The notes beneath the pieces are model-generated. The model was not told the origin of the DNA, did not search any database, and worked only from the letters and a program-made list of their open reading frames with translations. Shown in pieces: positions 24,939 through 34,376 of a stretch of 64,000 nt of DNA; the stretch's first letter is position 1, and every line of letters begins with the position of its first letter. A program made the translations under genes and the position numbers. The stretch is taken from assembly GCF_900142625.1 (NCBI RefSeq), contig NZ_FRBN01000008.1, positions 1 through 64,000 of the forward strand. Direction: 5' to 3'. The stretch comes from Roseovarius marisflavi. Lineage in GTDB: Bacteria; Pseudomonadota; Alphaproteobacteria; Rhodobacterales; Rhodobacteraceae.

Positions 24939-26204
24939 TCAAAGCCATTCAGGGATGGTATCTCGATTTATGATCTCGTCAAAGGTTGGTCTTGCGCGGA
25001 TCACGGCAAATTCACGCCCATGCACCAGAACTTCGGGGATCAGAGGCCGCGTATTATACTCGCTCGACATCACCGCGCCGTAGGCTCCGGCACTGCGAAA
25101 CGCCACGAGATCACCATCCTTGACCGGCGGCATCATCCGCCCCTTGGCGAAGGTATCGCCTGATTCGCAGACCGGGCCAACCACGTCATAAGGCACCTGC
25201 TCGACGCCGGGGGCCGGTTCAACCACCGGAACGATATCGTGATGCGCGTCATACATCGCCGGGCGAATGAGATCGTTCATCGCCGCGTCGAGGATCAGAA
25301 AATCGCGCCCCTCGCCGGATTTCACATAGATCACACCGCTGACCAGAATGCCGGCATTGCCCACCACAAGACGCCCCGGCTCGATCTCGATCTCACAGCC
25401 AAGATGGCCCAGCGTTTCCTTGATCAACCGGCCATAATCGGTCGGCAGGGGCGGCGCATCGTTGCTTCGGGTATAAGGAATGCCAAGGCCCCCGCCCAGA
25501 TCAAGCCGCCGGATATCATGCCCCTCGGCGCGCAGCGTCTCGGTCAATTCGGCCACCTTCTCATAGGCCTGCCGGAACGGCTCAAGCTCGGTCAGCTGGC
25601 TGCCGATATGCACGTCGATCCCGATCACCTCGAGCCCCGGCATCGCGGCGGCTTCGGCATAGACCTCTCGGGCCCGCGAAATCGGAATGCCGAACTTGTT
25701 CTCTGACTTGCCGGTGGCGATCTTTGCATGGGTCTTGGCATCGACATCCGGGTTCACGCGAATGGTGATCGGCGCCTTCACCCCAAGCTCAAGCGCCACG
25801 GCATTGAGCGCCGTCATCTCGGGCTCGCTTTCCACGTTGAACTGGCGAATGCCGCCCGTGAGCGCCATGCGCATCTCGTCGCGGGTCTTGCCGACACCGG
25901 AAAACACGATCCGCTCGCCGGGCACACCGGCGGCGCGCGCGCGGGCATATTCGCCGCCCGACACCACATCCATTCCGGCCCCAAGTGCTGCCAGCGTCCT
26001 GAGGATCGCCTGATTGCTGGCGGCCTTCATCGCATAGCACACAAGATGATCCATCCCGGCCAATGCCTCGTCAAACAGCCTGAAATGCCGCGTCAGGGTG
26101 GCCGTCGAATAGCAATAAAACGGCGTGCCCACCGCGGCCGCGATCTCGGCCACCGGCACATCCTCGGCACACAACTCGCCGCCTTGATAATTGAAATGAT
26201 CCAT
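24939..26204 (-). CDS. lysA: Diaminopimelate decarboxylase
   Basis: This 421-residue PLP enzyme of fold III starts MDHFNYQGGELCAEDVPVAE at 26204. The PLP-binding Lys is in LVCYAMKAASNQAIL. Later come LDLGGGLGIPY, the phosphate-binding EIEIEPGRLVVGNAGILV and the substrate Cys region VGPVCESGDTFAKGR. It converts meso-diaminopimelate to lysine, the last step of lysine synthesis. It is transcribed together with the TIGR02302-type gene, which starts about 40 bp after its stop. The order argH, small genes, lysA, TIGR02302 is common in this family. Confidence 0.95.
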   Translation of the reverse strand: MDHFNYQGGELCAEDVPVAEIAAAVGTPFYCYSTATLTRHFRLFDEALAGMDHLVCYAMKAASNQAILRTLAALGAGMDVVSGGEYARARAAGVPGERIVFSGVGKTRDEMRMALTGGIRQFNVESEPEMTALNAVALELGVKAPITIRVNPDVDAKTHAKIATGKSENKFGIPISRAREVYAEAAAMPGLEVIGIDVHIGSQLTELEPFRQAYEKVAELTETLRAEGHDIRRLDLGGGLGIPYTRSNDAPPLPTDYGRLIKETLGHLGCEIEIEPGRLVVGNAGILVSGVIYVKSGEGRDFLILDAAMNDLIRPAMYDAHHDIVPVVEPAPGVEQVPYDVVGPVCESGDTFAKGRMMPPVKDGDLVAFRSAGAYGAVMSSEYNTRPLIPEVLVHGREFAVIRARPTFDEIINRDTIPEWL

Positions 26205-26259
26205 CGACCTACCCCAAACTCCGTCGGCTTGACCCAATGACATGGATACAAAAACCGAC

Positions 26260-26281
26260 TTTCATCTTTCCAAAAATACTC
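26260..26281 (+). repeat. Intergenic repeat, copy A
   Basis: TTTCATCTTTCC followed by AAAAATACTC. The same 22-bp text, with two differences, occurs at 33882-33903. The copy lies in the short spacer upstream of lysA. Such dispersed words are common between genes in this bacterial family; function unknown. Confidence 0.55.
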
Positions 26282-26600
26282 AAATTCCGCCCTGCCCACC
26301 CGGACGTGCGCGCAAATAAAGATAGAGCGGCAGGCCGCAGCTGACGCCGATGCAAAACGTCGCCGGAATTGCGATCAGGCCAAGCCACATGCGCCGCTTG
26401 ACCACCTCCGCCGCAATCCACACCGTCAGCGCAATCGCCGCAATTGTCAGATCCCAGACAAGCCCGCTTGACGCCGCATTCGCGTGCCATGCACCAACCA
26501 TGCCCATGAGGTCATAGCCATTCTCGCCGAACCACTGCAGGAAATAGGCCATCGGATGAATCGTGCCCCAAACCGCGAGGGCCAGAAAAATCCACCTCAA
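26280..26600 (-). CDS. Small membrane protein, DUF2834-like
   Basis: This 106-residue protein has three hydrophobic spans: [40 protein letters not shown] and LIAIPATFCIGVSCGLPLYL. Its GTIHPMAYF and VWDLTIAA pattern resembles DUF2834 proteins, whose function is unknown. The start overlaps the end of the small lipoprotein gene, so it belongs to the argH-lysA group. Confidence 0.65.
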   Translation of the reverse strand: MRWIFLALAVWGTIHPMAYFLQWFGENGYDLMGMVGAWHANAASSGLVWDLTIAAIALTVWIAAEVVKRRMWLGLIAIPATFCIGVSCGLPLYLYLRARPGGQGGI

Positions 26601-26782
26601 AGCCCAAGGCCCACGCCGACATTCACATTGCCAAGCACCGCGCCGACACTGGTCGTGGCGCGCACACCGCCGTTGCTGCTGACGCCGATGTTGGTGCCAA
26701 GCGACGGGCGCACCGGCTCGCCGTCAACACCACAGCCTGCCACGATCAAAAGCGCAAGCACTGCCAGAACCTGTTTTATCAT
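26597..26782 (-). CDS. Small putative lipoprotein
   Basis: This 61-residue product begins [20 protein letters not shown], with a clear lipobox (VAGC, Cys17). The mature part of about 45 residues is Gly/Val/Asn-rich ([15 protein letters not shown]). It would be anchored in a membrane by lipidation. No family is known to me. It overlaps argH upstream and the membrane-protein gene downstream by four bases each, so it is co-translated; similar tiny lipoprotein genes follow argH in related bacteria. Confidence 0.65.
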   Translation of the reverse strand: MIKQVLAVLALLIVAGCGVDGEPVRPSLGTNIGVSSNGGVRATTSVGAVLGNVNVGVGLGL

Positions 26783-28170
26783 CCCAACCTCTCTTTCCAG
26801 CGGGCGATCTGTTCGCGCACCCGCACCGGCGCGGTACCACCATAGCTTTGCCGCGAGGCCACCGAATTATGCACCCCAAGCACATCATAGACCGATACGC
26901 TGATTTCGCCATGCACCGATTGCATGTCCTCAAGGCTCAGGTCCGGCAGATCACAGCCCTTGGCCTCGGCCATGGCCACGAGGCTTCCGGTGACGTGGTG
27001 GGCGTCGCGGAACGGCATATCCAGCACCCGCACAAGCCAATCCGCCAGATCGGTAGCCGTGCTGAACCCGCTGGCCGCCGCCACTTCAAGGCTGGGGCGG
27101 TTGGCGGCCATATCCTTGACCATGCCTTCCATCGCCGCGAGCGCCAGCATAAGGTTGTCGGCAGCGTCAAACACCTGTTCTTTGTCTTCCTGCATGTCCT
27201 TGGAATAGGCCAGCGGCAGGCCCTTCATCACCATCATCAAGGCCACGTTGGCCCCGAAAATCCGGCCCACCTTGGCGCGGATCAATTCGGCGGCATCGGG
27301 GTTTTTCTTTTGCGGCATGATGCTTGACCCGGTCGAAAACCGGTCCGACAACATCACAAAGCGGAACTGCGCGCTTGACCAGATCACCAATTCCTCGGCC
27401 ATCCGGCTCAGGTGCATGGCGCTGATGCTGGCCGCAGCCAGAAATTCAAGCGCGAAGTCGCGATCACTCACCGCATCAAGGGAATTCGCCGACGGCCGGT
27501 CGAACCCAAGATCGCGCGCCGTCATCTCGCGATCAATCGGAAACGACGTGCCTGCAAGGGCCGCCGCCCCGAGCGGGCATTCGTTCATCCGCGCGCGCGC
27601 GTCGCGAATCCGGCTCAGGTCACGACCGAACATCTCGACATAGGCCATCATGTGATGGCCCCAGGTCACCGGCTGGGCCACCTGCAAATGGGTGAACCCC
27701 GGCATCACCCAATCGGCGCCCGCCTCGGCCTGTGTCAAAAGCGCCCGGATCAGCGCCTCAAGCGCAGCGGCCACCGCATCAAGCTGATCGCGCACCCAGA
27801 GTTTGAAATCCGTCGCCACCTGATCGTTGCGCGAGCGGCCTGTGTGCAACCGCCCCGCCGGTTCACCGATGATATCCTTCAGACGCGCCTCGACGTTCAT
27901 GTGAATATCCTCAAGCGCGGTCGAAAACTCGAATGTTCCGCCCTCGATCTCTGACAAGACCGTGAGAAGGCCTTCCCTCATGGCGTTTGCATCACTATCA
28001 CTGACGATACCTGTTGCCGCCAGCATTGCGGCATGGGCCCTGGAGCCGGCGATATCCTGTGCCGCCATCCGCTTGTCGAATCCGATCGAAGCATTAATTG
28101 CCTCCATGATCGCATCCGGTCCGGCGGCAAAGCGGCCGCCCCACATCTGGTTCGAGGTCTTGTCAGTCAT
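26779..28170 (-). CDS. argH: Argininosuccinate lyase
   Basis: This 463-residue member of the fumarase/aspartase superfamily starts [20 protein letters not shown]. The conserved [17 protein letters not shown], the catalytic-loop [18 protein letters not shown] and [19 protein letters not shown] are all present. It splits argininosuccinate into arginine and fumarate in the cytoplasm. It heads the leftward group argH-lipoprotein-DUF2834-lysA and is divergent from a TlpA-like gene, only 24 bp away, so promoters overlap. Confidence 0.96.
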   Translation of the reverse strand: MTDKTSNQMWGGRFAAGPDAIMEAINASIGFDKRMAAQDIAGSRAHAAMLAATGIVSDSDANAMREGLLTVLSEIEGGTFEFSTALEDIHMNVEARLKDIIGEPAGRLHTGRSRNDQVATDFKLWVRDQLDAVAAALEALIRALLTQAEAGADWVMPGFTHLQVAQPVTWGHHMMAYVEMFGRDLSRIRDARARMNECPLGAAALAGTSFPIDREMTARDLGFDRPSANSLDAVSDRDFALEFLAAASISAMHLSRMAEELVIWSSAQFRFVMLSDRFSTGSSIMPQKKNPDAAELIRAKVGRIFGANVALMMVMKGLPLAYSKDMQEDKEQVFDAADNLMLALAAMEGMVKDMAANRPSLEVAAASGFSTATDLADWLVRVLDMPFRDAHHVTGSLVAMAEAKGCDLPDLSLEDMQSVHGEISVSVYDVLGVHNSVASRQSYGGTAPVRVREQIARWKERLG

Positions 28171-28194
28171 CGTTCACGCCCTTCGGAGGGATTT

Positions 28195-28770
28195 ATGAAA
28201 ATCATTCGTCAGATCGTCCTTTATATGGCCCTCGCCCTTGGTGCAAATGCCGGCTTTGCCGAAAGCCCGACAACCGCAACGCTTGAGGCCTTGCGCGATG
28301 GCGACATGAAAAAGCTGAACTTCCACAGCGCGCCCGAAACCGTGCCCGACACCGCCTTTGAACGCGGCGAGGGCGGCACCGGCACGCTGGCCGATTATCG
28401 CGGGCAATATATCCTGCTGAACTTCTGGGCCACATGGTGCGCGCCCTGCCGGGTTGAAATGCCGATGCTGTCCAACCTGCAAACCGCTTTGGGCGGAGAC
28501 GACTTCAAGGTCGTGACCATTGCCACGGGCCGCAACGCGCCCACGGCGATGCAGAAATTCTTTGACGAAATAGGTGTCGACAACCTGCCGCTGCACCGCG
28601 ACCCCAAAAGCGCCCTGGCGCGGCAAATGGGGATTTTCGGCCTTCCGATCACCTTGATCATCGACCCTGAAGGGCGCGAAATCGCCCGCCTGCAAGGGGA
28701 TGCGCATTGGGATTCGGATAGCGCCAAGGCGATCCTTCAGGCCCTCATCGACGGTGCCGGGGCCAGCTAG
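28195..28770 (+). CDS. TlpA-like periplasmic thioredoxin
   Basis: This 191-residue protein has a signal sequence (IVLYMALALGANAGFAES) and a redoxin domain with ILLNFWATWCAPCRVEMPML; the active-site Cys pair is WCAPC. Later FGLPITLIIDPEGREIARL contains the cis-Pro. It would reduce or isomerise disulfides in periplasmic proteins, for example in cytochrome maturation. GGAGGGA precedes the ATG at 28195. The frame is open upstream to 28033 inside argH antisense sequence, which is not used. Confidence 0.85.
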   Translation: MKIIRQIVLYMALALGANAGFAESPTTATLEALRDGDMKKLNFHSAPETVPDTAFERGEGGTGTLADYRGQYILLNFWATWCAPCRVEMPMLSNLQTALGGDDFKVVTIATGRNAPTAMQKFFDEIGVDNLPLHRDPKSALARQMGIFGLPITLIIDPEGREIARLQGDAHWDSDSAKAILQALIDGAGAS

Positions 28771-28840
28771 CACCGGCCGACCGTTGACGACACCGGGGCA
28801 AGAATTCGCCGCGCCGCAGGTCGGCCTTGGCCGCTTAACC

Positions 28841-29986
28841 TCAAAGAATGACATCCTCAATCGTCTTGGGGTGCTCGGTGATTGGCTCATAGCCACCCTC
28901 GGTGATGATAAAGCTGTCACCGACCTGCGCGCGGAAATCCGCGACGCTGACAGAACCATCGACCGCAAGCACCATGCCCGGTTGCAGGATCGTGCTATCG
29001 CCGGTCACAAGCTGTGGCTTTTCCAGAAAGCTGTACCCGGTCGCGCGCCCGCAGCGGAAGGGATAGTCGTATCCCGCGCCCTGAATGACCTCTGCATAGG
29101 CGGCGTGCACGCTTTCGGCGCTTACACCGGGGCGCAGGGCGGCAAGCGCGGCCTGTTGGCTGGCAAGGGCGACCTCATAGACGGCGGCCTGTGATGTATC
29201 CGCGATCTCGCCGATCCAGAAGGTCCGGTCAAAGCCAAGCTTGAAGCGGTGAAAATTGGTCATGCCGCAAAAGCACAAAAACACCGGCTCGCCGCGCTGC
29301 ATCACCCGCGTGCTGGCGCGGTGGTGGGTTTTGGTGATCTCGGGGCCAGAGGCCATGATCTGCAGGAAATGCGTGTTGGGCGACATATCGGCATCGTCAT
29401 AATGCGCGCTCAGCAAGGCGGCGGCCTTGCGCGTGCCCGCCTGCGTCGTGGCAAGGGCGACCTCGAATTCCGCCACGCCCGCGCCAATCGCGGCGCGCCC
29501 GGCGGCCATCATCGCGGTGGCGACCTCTCCGGCGTGGCGGGCAGGCTGTAATTCCTGCGGCGTCTTGATCATCCGCATATCGGCGAGCAAGGGCGTGACA
29601 TTGCCCAGCCTCGTGCCCTCGACCAGCGTACCGAGGTAACCGCGCACAAGCGGCGGCATGTGATCGGGTTCAATCGCCACAGAGGCCGCGCCTTTCAGGG
29701 CGCCCGGCAGTTCGGCGCGCCACTCCTCGCCCGCACCATCATTCCAGGCCGCTATCCGATCCACCTTTGCGGCGGCTTCGGCCATCGCCAGGTCGATCAC
29801 CGGCGTGATCAAAAGGGTGTCACCCTCGCGCGGCACGATCAAAATCGTCGGGCGGCCAAATTCCATATGCAGATAGTCGTAATACCCGTTGAGGTAATAA
29901 ACGTTGTCATCATCGGTGATCAGCGCCACGTCGATCCCGGCCTCGGTCATGCGCGCACGCAGCGCGTTCATGCGGGCGCTATACAT
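28841..29986 (-). CDS. M24-family creatinase-like hydrolase without metal ligands
   Basis: This 381-residue pita-bread protein has an N-terminal creatinase domain (RMTEAGIDVALITDDDNVYY) and a C-terminal M24 domain. The usual metal ligands of aminopeptidase P appear changed. The DFG region reads FLCFCGMTNFHRFKLGFDRT, the GHGIG His region reads RCGRATGYSF, and the EP motif reads MVLAVDGSV. Creatinase and ectoine-hydrolase relatives also lack the metal site, so a metal-free C-N hydrolase is more likely than a peptidase. The gene overlaps the stop of the M20 amidohydrolase by 8 bp, suggesting successive steps on one compound. Confidence 0.75.
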   Translation of the reverse strand: MYSARMNALRARMTEAGIDVALITDDDNVYYLNGYYDYLHMEFGRPTILIVPREGDTLLITPVIDLAMAEAAAKVDRIAAWNDGAGEEWRAELPGALKGAASVAIEPDHMPPLVRGYLGTLVEGTRLGNVTPLLADMRMIKTPQELQPARHAGEVATAMMAAGRAAIGAGVAEFEVALATTQAGTRKAAALLSAHYDDADMSPNTHFLQIMASGPEITKTHHRASTRVMQRGEPVFLCFCGMTNFHRFKLGFDRTFWIGEIADTSQAAVYEVALASQQAALAALRPGVSAESVHAAYAEVIQGAGYDYPFRCGRATGYSFLEKPQLVTGDSTILQPGMVLAVDGSVSVADFRAQVGDSFIITEGGYEPITEHPKTIEDVIL

Positions 29987-31145
29987 CGGCGGCTCCTTTC
30001 AGCTGCTGCTCGGCCAAGGCCACCCAAAAGGAGGATCCCGGCACGAGAGCCGCGTCGTTGAAATCGTAATCAGCGGAATGCAGCGGTTGCGCATGGCCCT
30101 CCTCACCCCCGTTGCCCATCAGCACGAAAGCCCCCGGCACGGCCGCCGCCATATGCGCGAAATCCTCCGAGAAAAGCTTGGGCGGGCAATCGCCATCCAC
30201 CGCATCGGCGACACCCTTTGCGGCCTCGGCGGCGGCGCGGGCCGCTTGCGGCGCGTTGATGGTGGGCGGAAACAACGTGTTATAAGAAACCGTGGCGGTG
30301 ACGCCATGCGCGGCCGCAATGCCCGCCACGATCTGGCGCATCGCGGCCTCGATCGCGGTGTTGGTGGCGGGGGTCAGCGCGCGGCAATCCCCGCGCAGCG
30401 TGGCGCGCCCGGGCAAGACATTGCGCCGCCCGTCGGTGACGAATTCGGTGACCGAAACCACGCCGTTTTGCGCCGGGTCAAGCTTGCGCGCTACGATGGT
30501 TTGCAGCGCGGTCACAAGTTCGGCGCCCACGGTGATCGCATCGACGCCCATATGCGGCAGGGCGGCATGGCCCCCACGCGCGGTGATCTCGATTTCAAAC
30601 AGCGATTCAGCGGCGGTGATCGGCCCGGCGCGGGTGGCGAAGGTGCCCACCGCCAGCCCCGGAATATTGTGGATGCCATAGACCTCATCCACCGGGAAAC
30701 GGTCAAAAAGGCCGTCGGCGATCATTGCGGCGGCGCCTTCACCGAATTCTTCGTTGGGCTGAAAGACAAACATAACGCGACCCGAGAAATTCCCCGCTTC
30801 GGCAAGGTATTTCGCCGCTCCAAGGGCCATCGCCATATGCCCGTCATGACCGCAGGCATGCATCTTGCCGGGGTTGGTCGAGCGATGGGAAAATCCGTTC
30901 GCCTCGGTGATCGGCAGGGCATCCATATCGGCGCGAATGGCGATGCTGCGGGTGCCATTGCCCTTTTGCAAAACGCCGACAACGCCGCTTTGGCCGATCC
31001 CGGTATGCACCTCAAGGCCAAAGCCTTGCAGCAAGTCCGCGACCCGCGCGGCGGTATGGCCGAGATCGAACTCAAGCTCGGGGTGGCGATGGAAATCGTG
31101 TCGCCAGCCGGTCATCAGATCGCGCAGGTTTTCGGTTTTATGCAT
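29979..31145 (-). CDS. M20-family amidohydrolase (hippurate-hydrolase-like)
   Basis: This 388-residue protein starts MHKTENLRDLMTGWRHDFHR at 31145. The dinuclear metal site is visible: MHACGHDGHMAMALGA, QPNEEFGEGAAAM and HNIPGLAVG; EDFAHM is near the end. The group removes acyl or amide groups from amino-acid derivatives. The open frame extends to 31322 but would enter the intergenic region of the divergent SDR. It overlaps the downstream creatinase-like gene, implying one operon; the natural substrate is not evident. Confidence 0.88.
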   Translation of the reverse strand: MHKTENLRDLMTGWRHDFHRHPELEFDLGHTAARVADLLQGFGLEVHTGIGQSGVVGVLQKGNGTRSIAIRADMDALPITEANGFSHRSTNPGKMHACGHDGHMAMALGAAKYLAEAGNFSGRVMFVFQPNEEFGEGAAAMIADGLFDRFPVDEVYGIHNIPGLAVGTFATRAGPITAAESLFEIEITARGGHAALPHMGVDAITVGAELVTALQTIVARKLDPAQNGVVSVTEFVTDGRRNVLPGRATLRGDCRALTPATNTAIEAAMRQIVAGIAAAHGVTATVSYNTLFPPTINAPQAARAAAEAAKGVADAVDGDCPPKLFSEDFAHMAAAVPGAFVLMGNGGEEGHAQPLHSADYDFNDAALVPGSSFWVALAEQQLKGAADV

Positions 31146-31266
31146 CACGGGGCCACCCTTTTTCCCGCCACCCTGTCGGAATTTGCAATTCCGCTCAAGC
31201 CTTATGGTCAAGACCTGCAAATCCGGCGTAAGCTCCGGGGCAATGAGACCACCGGAGGGGCCAGCC

Positions 31267-32010
31267 ATGAAAACCGTCATCGTCACAGGGGCCGCGCGCG
31301 GGATCGGCCTTGCCACCACCAAGCAGTTCCTCGATCAGGGCTGGCGCGTGGTTATGGTCGACCGGGACGAACCGGCGCTTGAACAGGCCGCGCTTGGGCT
31401 TGTGGGGGTTGATCCGGTGGTGTGCGATGTGTCACAGCCCGATCAGGTGGCGCAGATGGCGGCGCATGTCACCGCCACCAGCGAGAGCGTCGATGCTTTG
31501 GTCAACAATGCCGGCGTTGCCGATTTCGGCCCGATTGCCGAGACCGATTTTGCCCGCTGGCGCACGGTGATGGAGACCAACCTGGATGGGGTGTTCCTGA
31601 CAAGTCAGGCCCTGCGCGAGGGGCTGTGTGCCGCGCGCGGCGCAATTGTGAATATAGCCTCGATTTCGGGTCTGCGCGCCTCGACCCTCAGGGTGGCCTA
31701 TGGCACCTCTAAGGCGGCGGTCAAGCACCTGACCCAGCAGCAGGCGGCGGAGTTGGGCGAATTCGGTGTGCGCGCCAATTGCGTCTGTCCGGGGCCGGTC
31801 GCGACCAAGCTTGCCATGGCCGTGCACAGCCCCGCGATCATCGCGGCCTATCACGATGCCATTCCGCTGAACCGCTATGGCACCGAGGATGAAATCGCCT
31901 CGGTGATCACCTTCCTTTGTTCGGACAAGGCCAGCTATGTGACCGGCCAGATCATCGCCGTCGATGGCGGGTTCGAATCCACCGGAATCGGCCTGCCCGA
32001 TCTGCGCTAG
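31267..32010 (+). CDS. Short-chain dehydrogenase/reductase
   Basis: This 247-residue SDR opens MKTVIVTGAARGIGLATTKQ, followed by NNAGVADFGP, SISGLRAS and the active-site YGTSKAAVK. The end is YVTGQIIAVDGGF. It is divergent from the M20 amidohydrolase with a spacer of about 120 bp. The strictly conserved Ser, Tyr and Lys are present, so it should be active with NAD(P). The substrate is not predictable. Confidence 0.85.
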   Translation: MKTVIVTGAARGIGLATTKQFLDQGWRVVMVDRDEPALEQAALGLVGVDPVVCDVSQPDQVAQMAAHVTATSESVDALVNNAGVADFGPIAETDFARWRTVMETNLDGVFLTSQALREGLCAARGAIVNIASISGLRASTLRVAYGTSKAAVKHLTQQQAAELGEFGVRANCVCPGPVATKLAMAVHSPAIIAAYHDAIPLNRYGTEDEIASVITFLCSDKASYVTGQIIAVDGGFESTGIGLPDLR

Positions 32011-32050
32011 GGGCGGCTGTTCGCGCGCGACAGCACGCCTCGCGGCGGCG

Positions 32051-32434
32051 TCACCAGTCGAGTTGCTTGCCCTTCAGGACCTCGAAGGATTCAAGCCGGT
32101 CACCGTTCACCCAAGCATAGCCGCCGTCATCGGTGCGCACCAAAAGATAGGGCGTCCAGCCGGTGCTGCGCCACCAGCTTTCGTATTCGTTGGTGTCCTG
32201 ATTTACCCGCCAGCGACCTTCATCGGCGCGCCCGCCTTCGGTTGCATAGGCCGTGGTTCCATTGGCATCGAAATACTGGCGATAGCGGGTGCCGGACCAT
32301 GTGCCGACAATCGTGTTGCCGGTCAGAAGGGTGGAAATCTCCTCTGCCGTGGCAGAGGTGGGGCTCGCCGCGACGGGCAGGCAGGGCCCCAGCGTGGTTG
32401 CCAAAACAGCGGCGATGAAACATCTTCGGCGCAT
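32051..32434 (-). CDS. Small secreted protein of unknown function
   Basis: This 127-residue protein has a signal peptide (RRRCFIAAVLATTLGPCLPV, then AASPTSA). The mature part contains TGNTIVGTWSGTRYRQYFDA and RADEGRWRVNQDTNEYESWW, a beta-rich pattern recurring in small periplasmic proteins with lipocalin-like or DUF995-like folds. No catalytic residues can be assigned. It is transcribed alone, convergent to the SDR and between it and the glycerate kinase. Confidence 0.6.
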   Translation of the reverse strand: MRRRCFIAAVLATTLGPCLPVAASPTSATAEEISTLLTGNTIVGTWSGTRYRQYFDANGTTAYATEGGRADEGRWRVNQDTNEYESWWRSTGWTPYLLVRTDDGGYAWVNGDRLESFEVLKGKQLDW

Positions 32435-32528
32435 GGGTGGTCCTCTTGCTTAGACTACCCCCAGTGTTGCAAATCCCGCAACGAGACGCGACTCAATTTT
32501 ACCGGGTCTCGCGTACCGCGATCTGACG

Positions 32529-33797
32529 TCAGGCCGGTGAAATCAGAATGGCGCGGAAATCGTTGACATTGGTCAGGGTCGGGCCGGTCACCACCTGATC
32601 ACCGATGGCCCCGAAAAATCCGTGTGCATCATTCGCGGCAAGCGCCTTTTGCGGATCATATCCCGCCATGCGCGCCTTGCTCAGCGTATCCGGCCCGATC
32701 ACCGCCCCGGCCACCTCTGCGGCGCCATCAACGCCGTCTGTGTCACAGGCAATCGCATGAATGCCCGGCGCGCCGTCGAGCGCCAGTGCCAATGCAAGCG
32801 CATATTCGGCGTTTGGCCCGCCGATCCCGTCGCCGCGCCGGGTTACGGTCAACTCGCCGCCGGATAGCAAAAGCACCGGCGTGGCCCCCGCGCCAAGGCT
32901 CGCCTGCACCGCAAGCGCTGCTTTGGCATGGGTGCGCGCCACGTCGCGCGCTTCACCCTCAAGCGCATCGCCGAGGCTCTGCGCCGTGATCCCGTGCTCG
33001 CGCGCCAGATCGGCGGCGGCGGCCAGAGATTGCGAGGGCGCGGCGTAAATCACGTTCTCAACCTTGCTCAGGCGGATGTCTTCCGGGGCGATCACCCCGC
33101 TTTGCCCCGCCAATGCCGCCTGCGCTGCCTCTGGCACCTCGATCCCAAACCGCTCGAGAATCGCGCGCGCATCCGCAGGGGTGCTGGTCTCGCCCACAGT
33201 CGGGCCCGATCCGATCTGGCCCGGATCATCGCCCGGCACATCCGAAATCATCAGCGCCAAAAGACGCGCCGGATAGGCGGCGGCGGCCAGCTGCCCGCCC
33301 TTGACCCGGCTCAGATGCTTGCGCACCACGTTCATCTGGCCAATCGGCGCCCCCGAGGCCAGAAGCGCTGCGTTCACCGCCTGTTTCTCGGCCAATGTCA
33401 TCTCGCCCGCAGGCTGCACCAAAAGCGCAGAGGCCCCGCCAGAGATCAGTGCAAGCACCATGTCGCCCTCACCAAGCCCCGCCACCAGACCAATCATCCG
33501 CGCGGTCGCGGCAAGCCCGGCCTCATCCGGAACCGGATGCGCGGCCTCGACAATCTCGATCCCCTGACAGGGGCGCGCGTAGCCATAGCGCGTGATCACC
33601 AAACCCTCGCAGGGGCCATAGACGGCCTCGACCGCCTCGGCCATGCGCGCGCTGGCCTTGCCGGCACCGATCACCACCAGTCGCCCCTCGGGGCGTGGCG
33701 GCAGGGCGCGATGCAGGCTTTGCATCGGATCGGCCACGGCCACGGCCCGGTCAAACAGGTCGCGCAAAAATGTCAGCGGCTCGGGCAGCTTGGTCAT
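32529..33797 (-). CDS. Glycerate 2-kinase (MOFRL family)
   Basis: This 422-residue protein has the DUF4147 N-terminal domain (VVIGAGKASARMAEAVEAVY, LALISGGASALLV) and a C-terminal MOFRL domain (PVLLLSGGELTVTRRGDGIG, ACDTDGVDGAAEVAGAVIGP). It phosphorylates D-glycerate to 2-phosphoglycerate, linking hydroxypyruvate/tartronate or serine-cycle metabolism to glycolysis; homologues are named GckA or TtuD. It appears to be a single-gene unit. Length is usual for the family. Confidence 0.92.
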   Translation of the reverse strand: MTKLPEPLTFLRDLFDRAVAVADPMQSLHRALPPRPEGRLVVIGAGKASARMAEAVEAVYGPCEGLVITRYGYARPCQGIEIVEAAHPVPDEAGLAATARMIGLVAGLGEGDMVLALISGGASALLVQPAGEMTLAEKQAVNAALLASGAPIGQMNVVRKHLSRVKGGQLAAAAYPARLLALMISDVPGDDPGQIGSGPTVGETSTPADARAILERFGIEVPEAAQAALAGQSGVIAPEDIRLSKVENVIYAAPSQSLAAAADLAREHGITAQSLGDALEGEARDVARTHAKAALAVQASLGAGATPVLLLSGGELTVTRRGDGIGGPNAEYALALALALDGAPGIHAIACDTDGVDGAAEVAGAVIGPDTLSKARMAGYDPQKALAANDAHGFFGAIGDQVVTGPTLTNVNDFRAILISPA

Positions 33798-33881
33798 GTC
33801 ATGTCCTCAACGGCATTTGATCACGCGCACCCTAGCGGCCTTGGGTCATGGGCAAAAGACCCTGCTCGACCCCGGGCCCAT

Positions 33882-33903
33882 TTTCATCTTTCCCGAAATA
33901 CTC
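33882..33903 (+). repeat. Intergenic repeat, copy B
   Basis: TTTCATCTTTCC followed by CGAAATACTC, matching copy A at 26260-26281 in 20 of 22 positions. It is followed by CCGCCGGAGG. It lies in the 200-bp divergent spacer of the glycerate kinase and fluoride-exporter genes. Confidence 0.55.
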
Positions 33904-33998
33904 CCGCCGGAGGCATCCTGCCCCTGCCATTCGCGCGACGCTGCGCTATGGGCGCGTTCAGCTTGACAATCAAGGGCGCGCGCGCGACAGACGCGGCC

Positions 33999-34376
33999 AT
34001 GATGACAAGCTTTCTTCAGGTGGCGATTGGCGGTGCGCTCGGTGCCAGCCTGCGCTATGGTGCGACCCTTGCGCTGTTGCGCGTGAACGGGCCCGGCTTT
34101 CCCTTGGGCGTGATCACTGTCAATGTTCTGGGCTCTTTCCTGATGGGGGTTTTCATGGTCCTTTCTTTCCACCGCGATCTTGGTCATCTCAATCCGTTTG
34201 TGATGACCGGAATTCTTGGCGGTTTCACAACGTTTTCCGCCTTTTCACTTGAGGCCTATACCCTTTTCGAGCGGGGACAGTTCGGCGCGGCGGCGGCCTA
34301 TGTGCTGTTGTCGGTCACGCTGTCTCTGGCGGCGCTCGTTCTCGGGGTATGGCTGGCACGGATGGTATGGGCATGA
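33999..34376 (+). CDS. crcB: Fluoride exporter FluC/CrcB
   Basis: This 125-residue protein has four membrane spans. The diagnostic segments are GGALGASLRYG, TVNVLGSFLMGVFM and GILGGFTTFSAFSLEAYTLF, with the fluoride-path Asn, Thr and Phe residues. It forms a dual-topology dimeric fluoride channel in the inner membrane. The chosen ATG at 33999 is the first of a double start (MM); the frame is open to 32928 in antisense text. It overlaps rluC (ATGA). No fluoride riboswitch could be recognised in the leader. Confidence 0.88.
   Translation: MMTSFLQVAIGGALGASLRYGATLALLRVNGPGFPLGVITVNVLGSFLMGVFMVLSFHRDLGHLNPFVMTGILGGFTTFSAFSLEAYTLFERGQFGAAAAYVLLSVTLSLAALVLGVWLARMVWA

Noticed and set aside
31971..31981. 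GGTTCGAATCC, a tRNA T-arm-like string
   Set aside because: It lies inside the SDR coding sequence and no acceptor, D or anticodon stems fit around it.
33798..33998. Fluoride riboswitch in front of crcB
   Set aside because: The conserved GGNGATGG and pseudoknot elements could not be found in the spacer.
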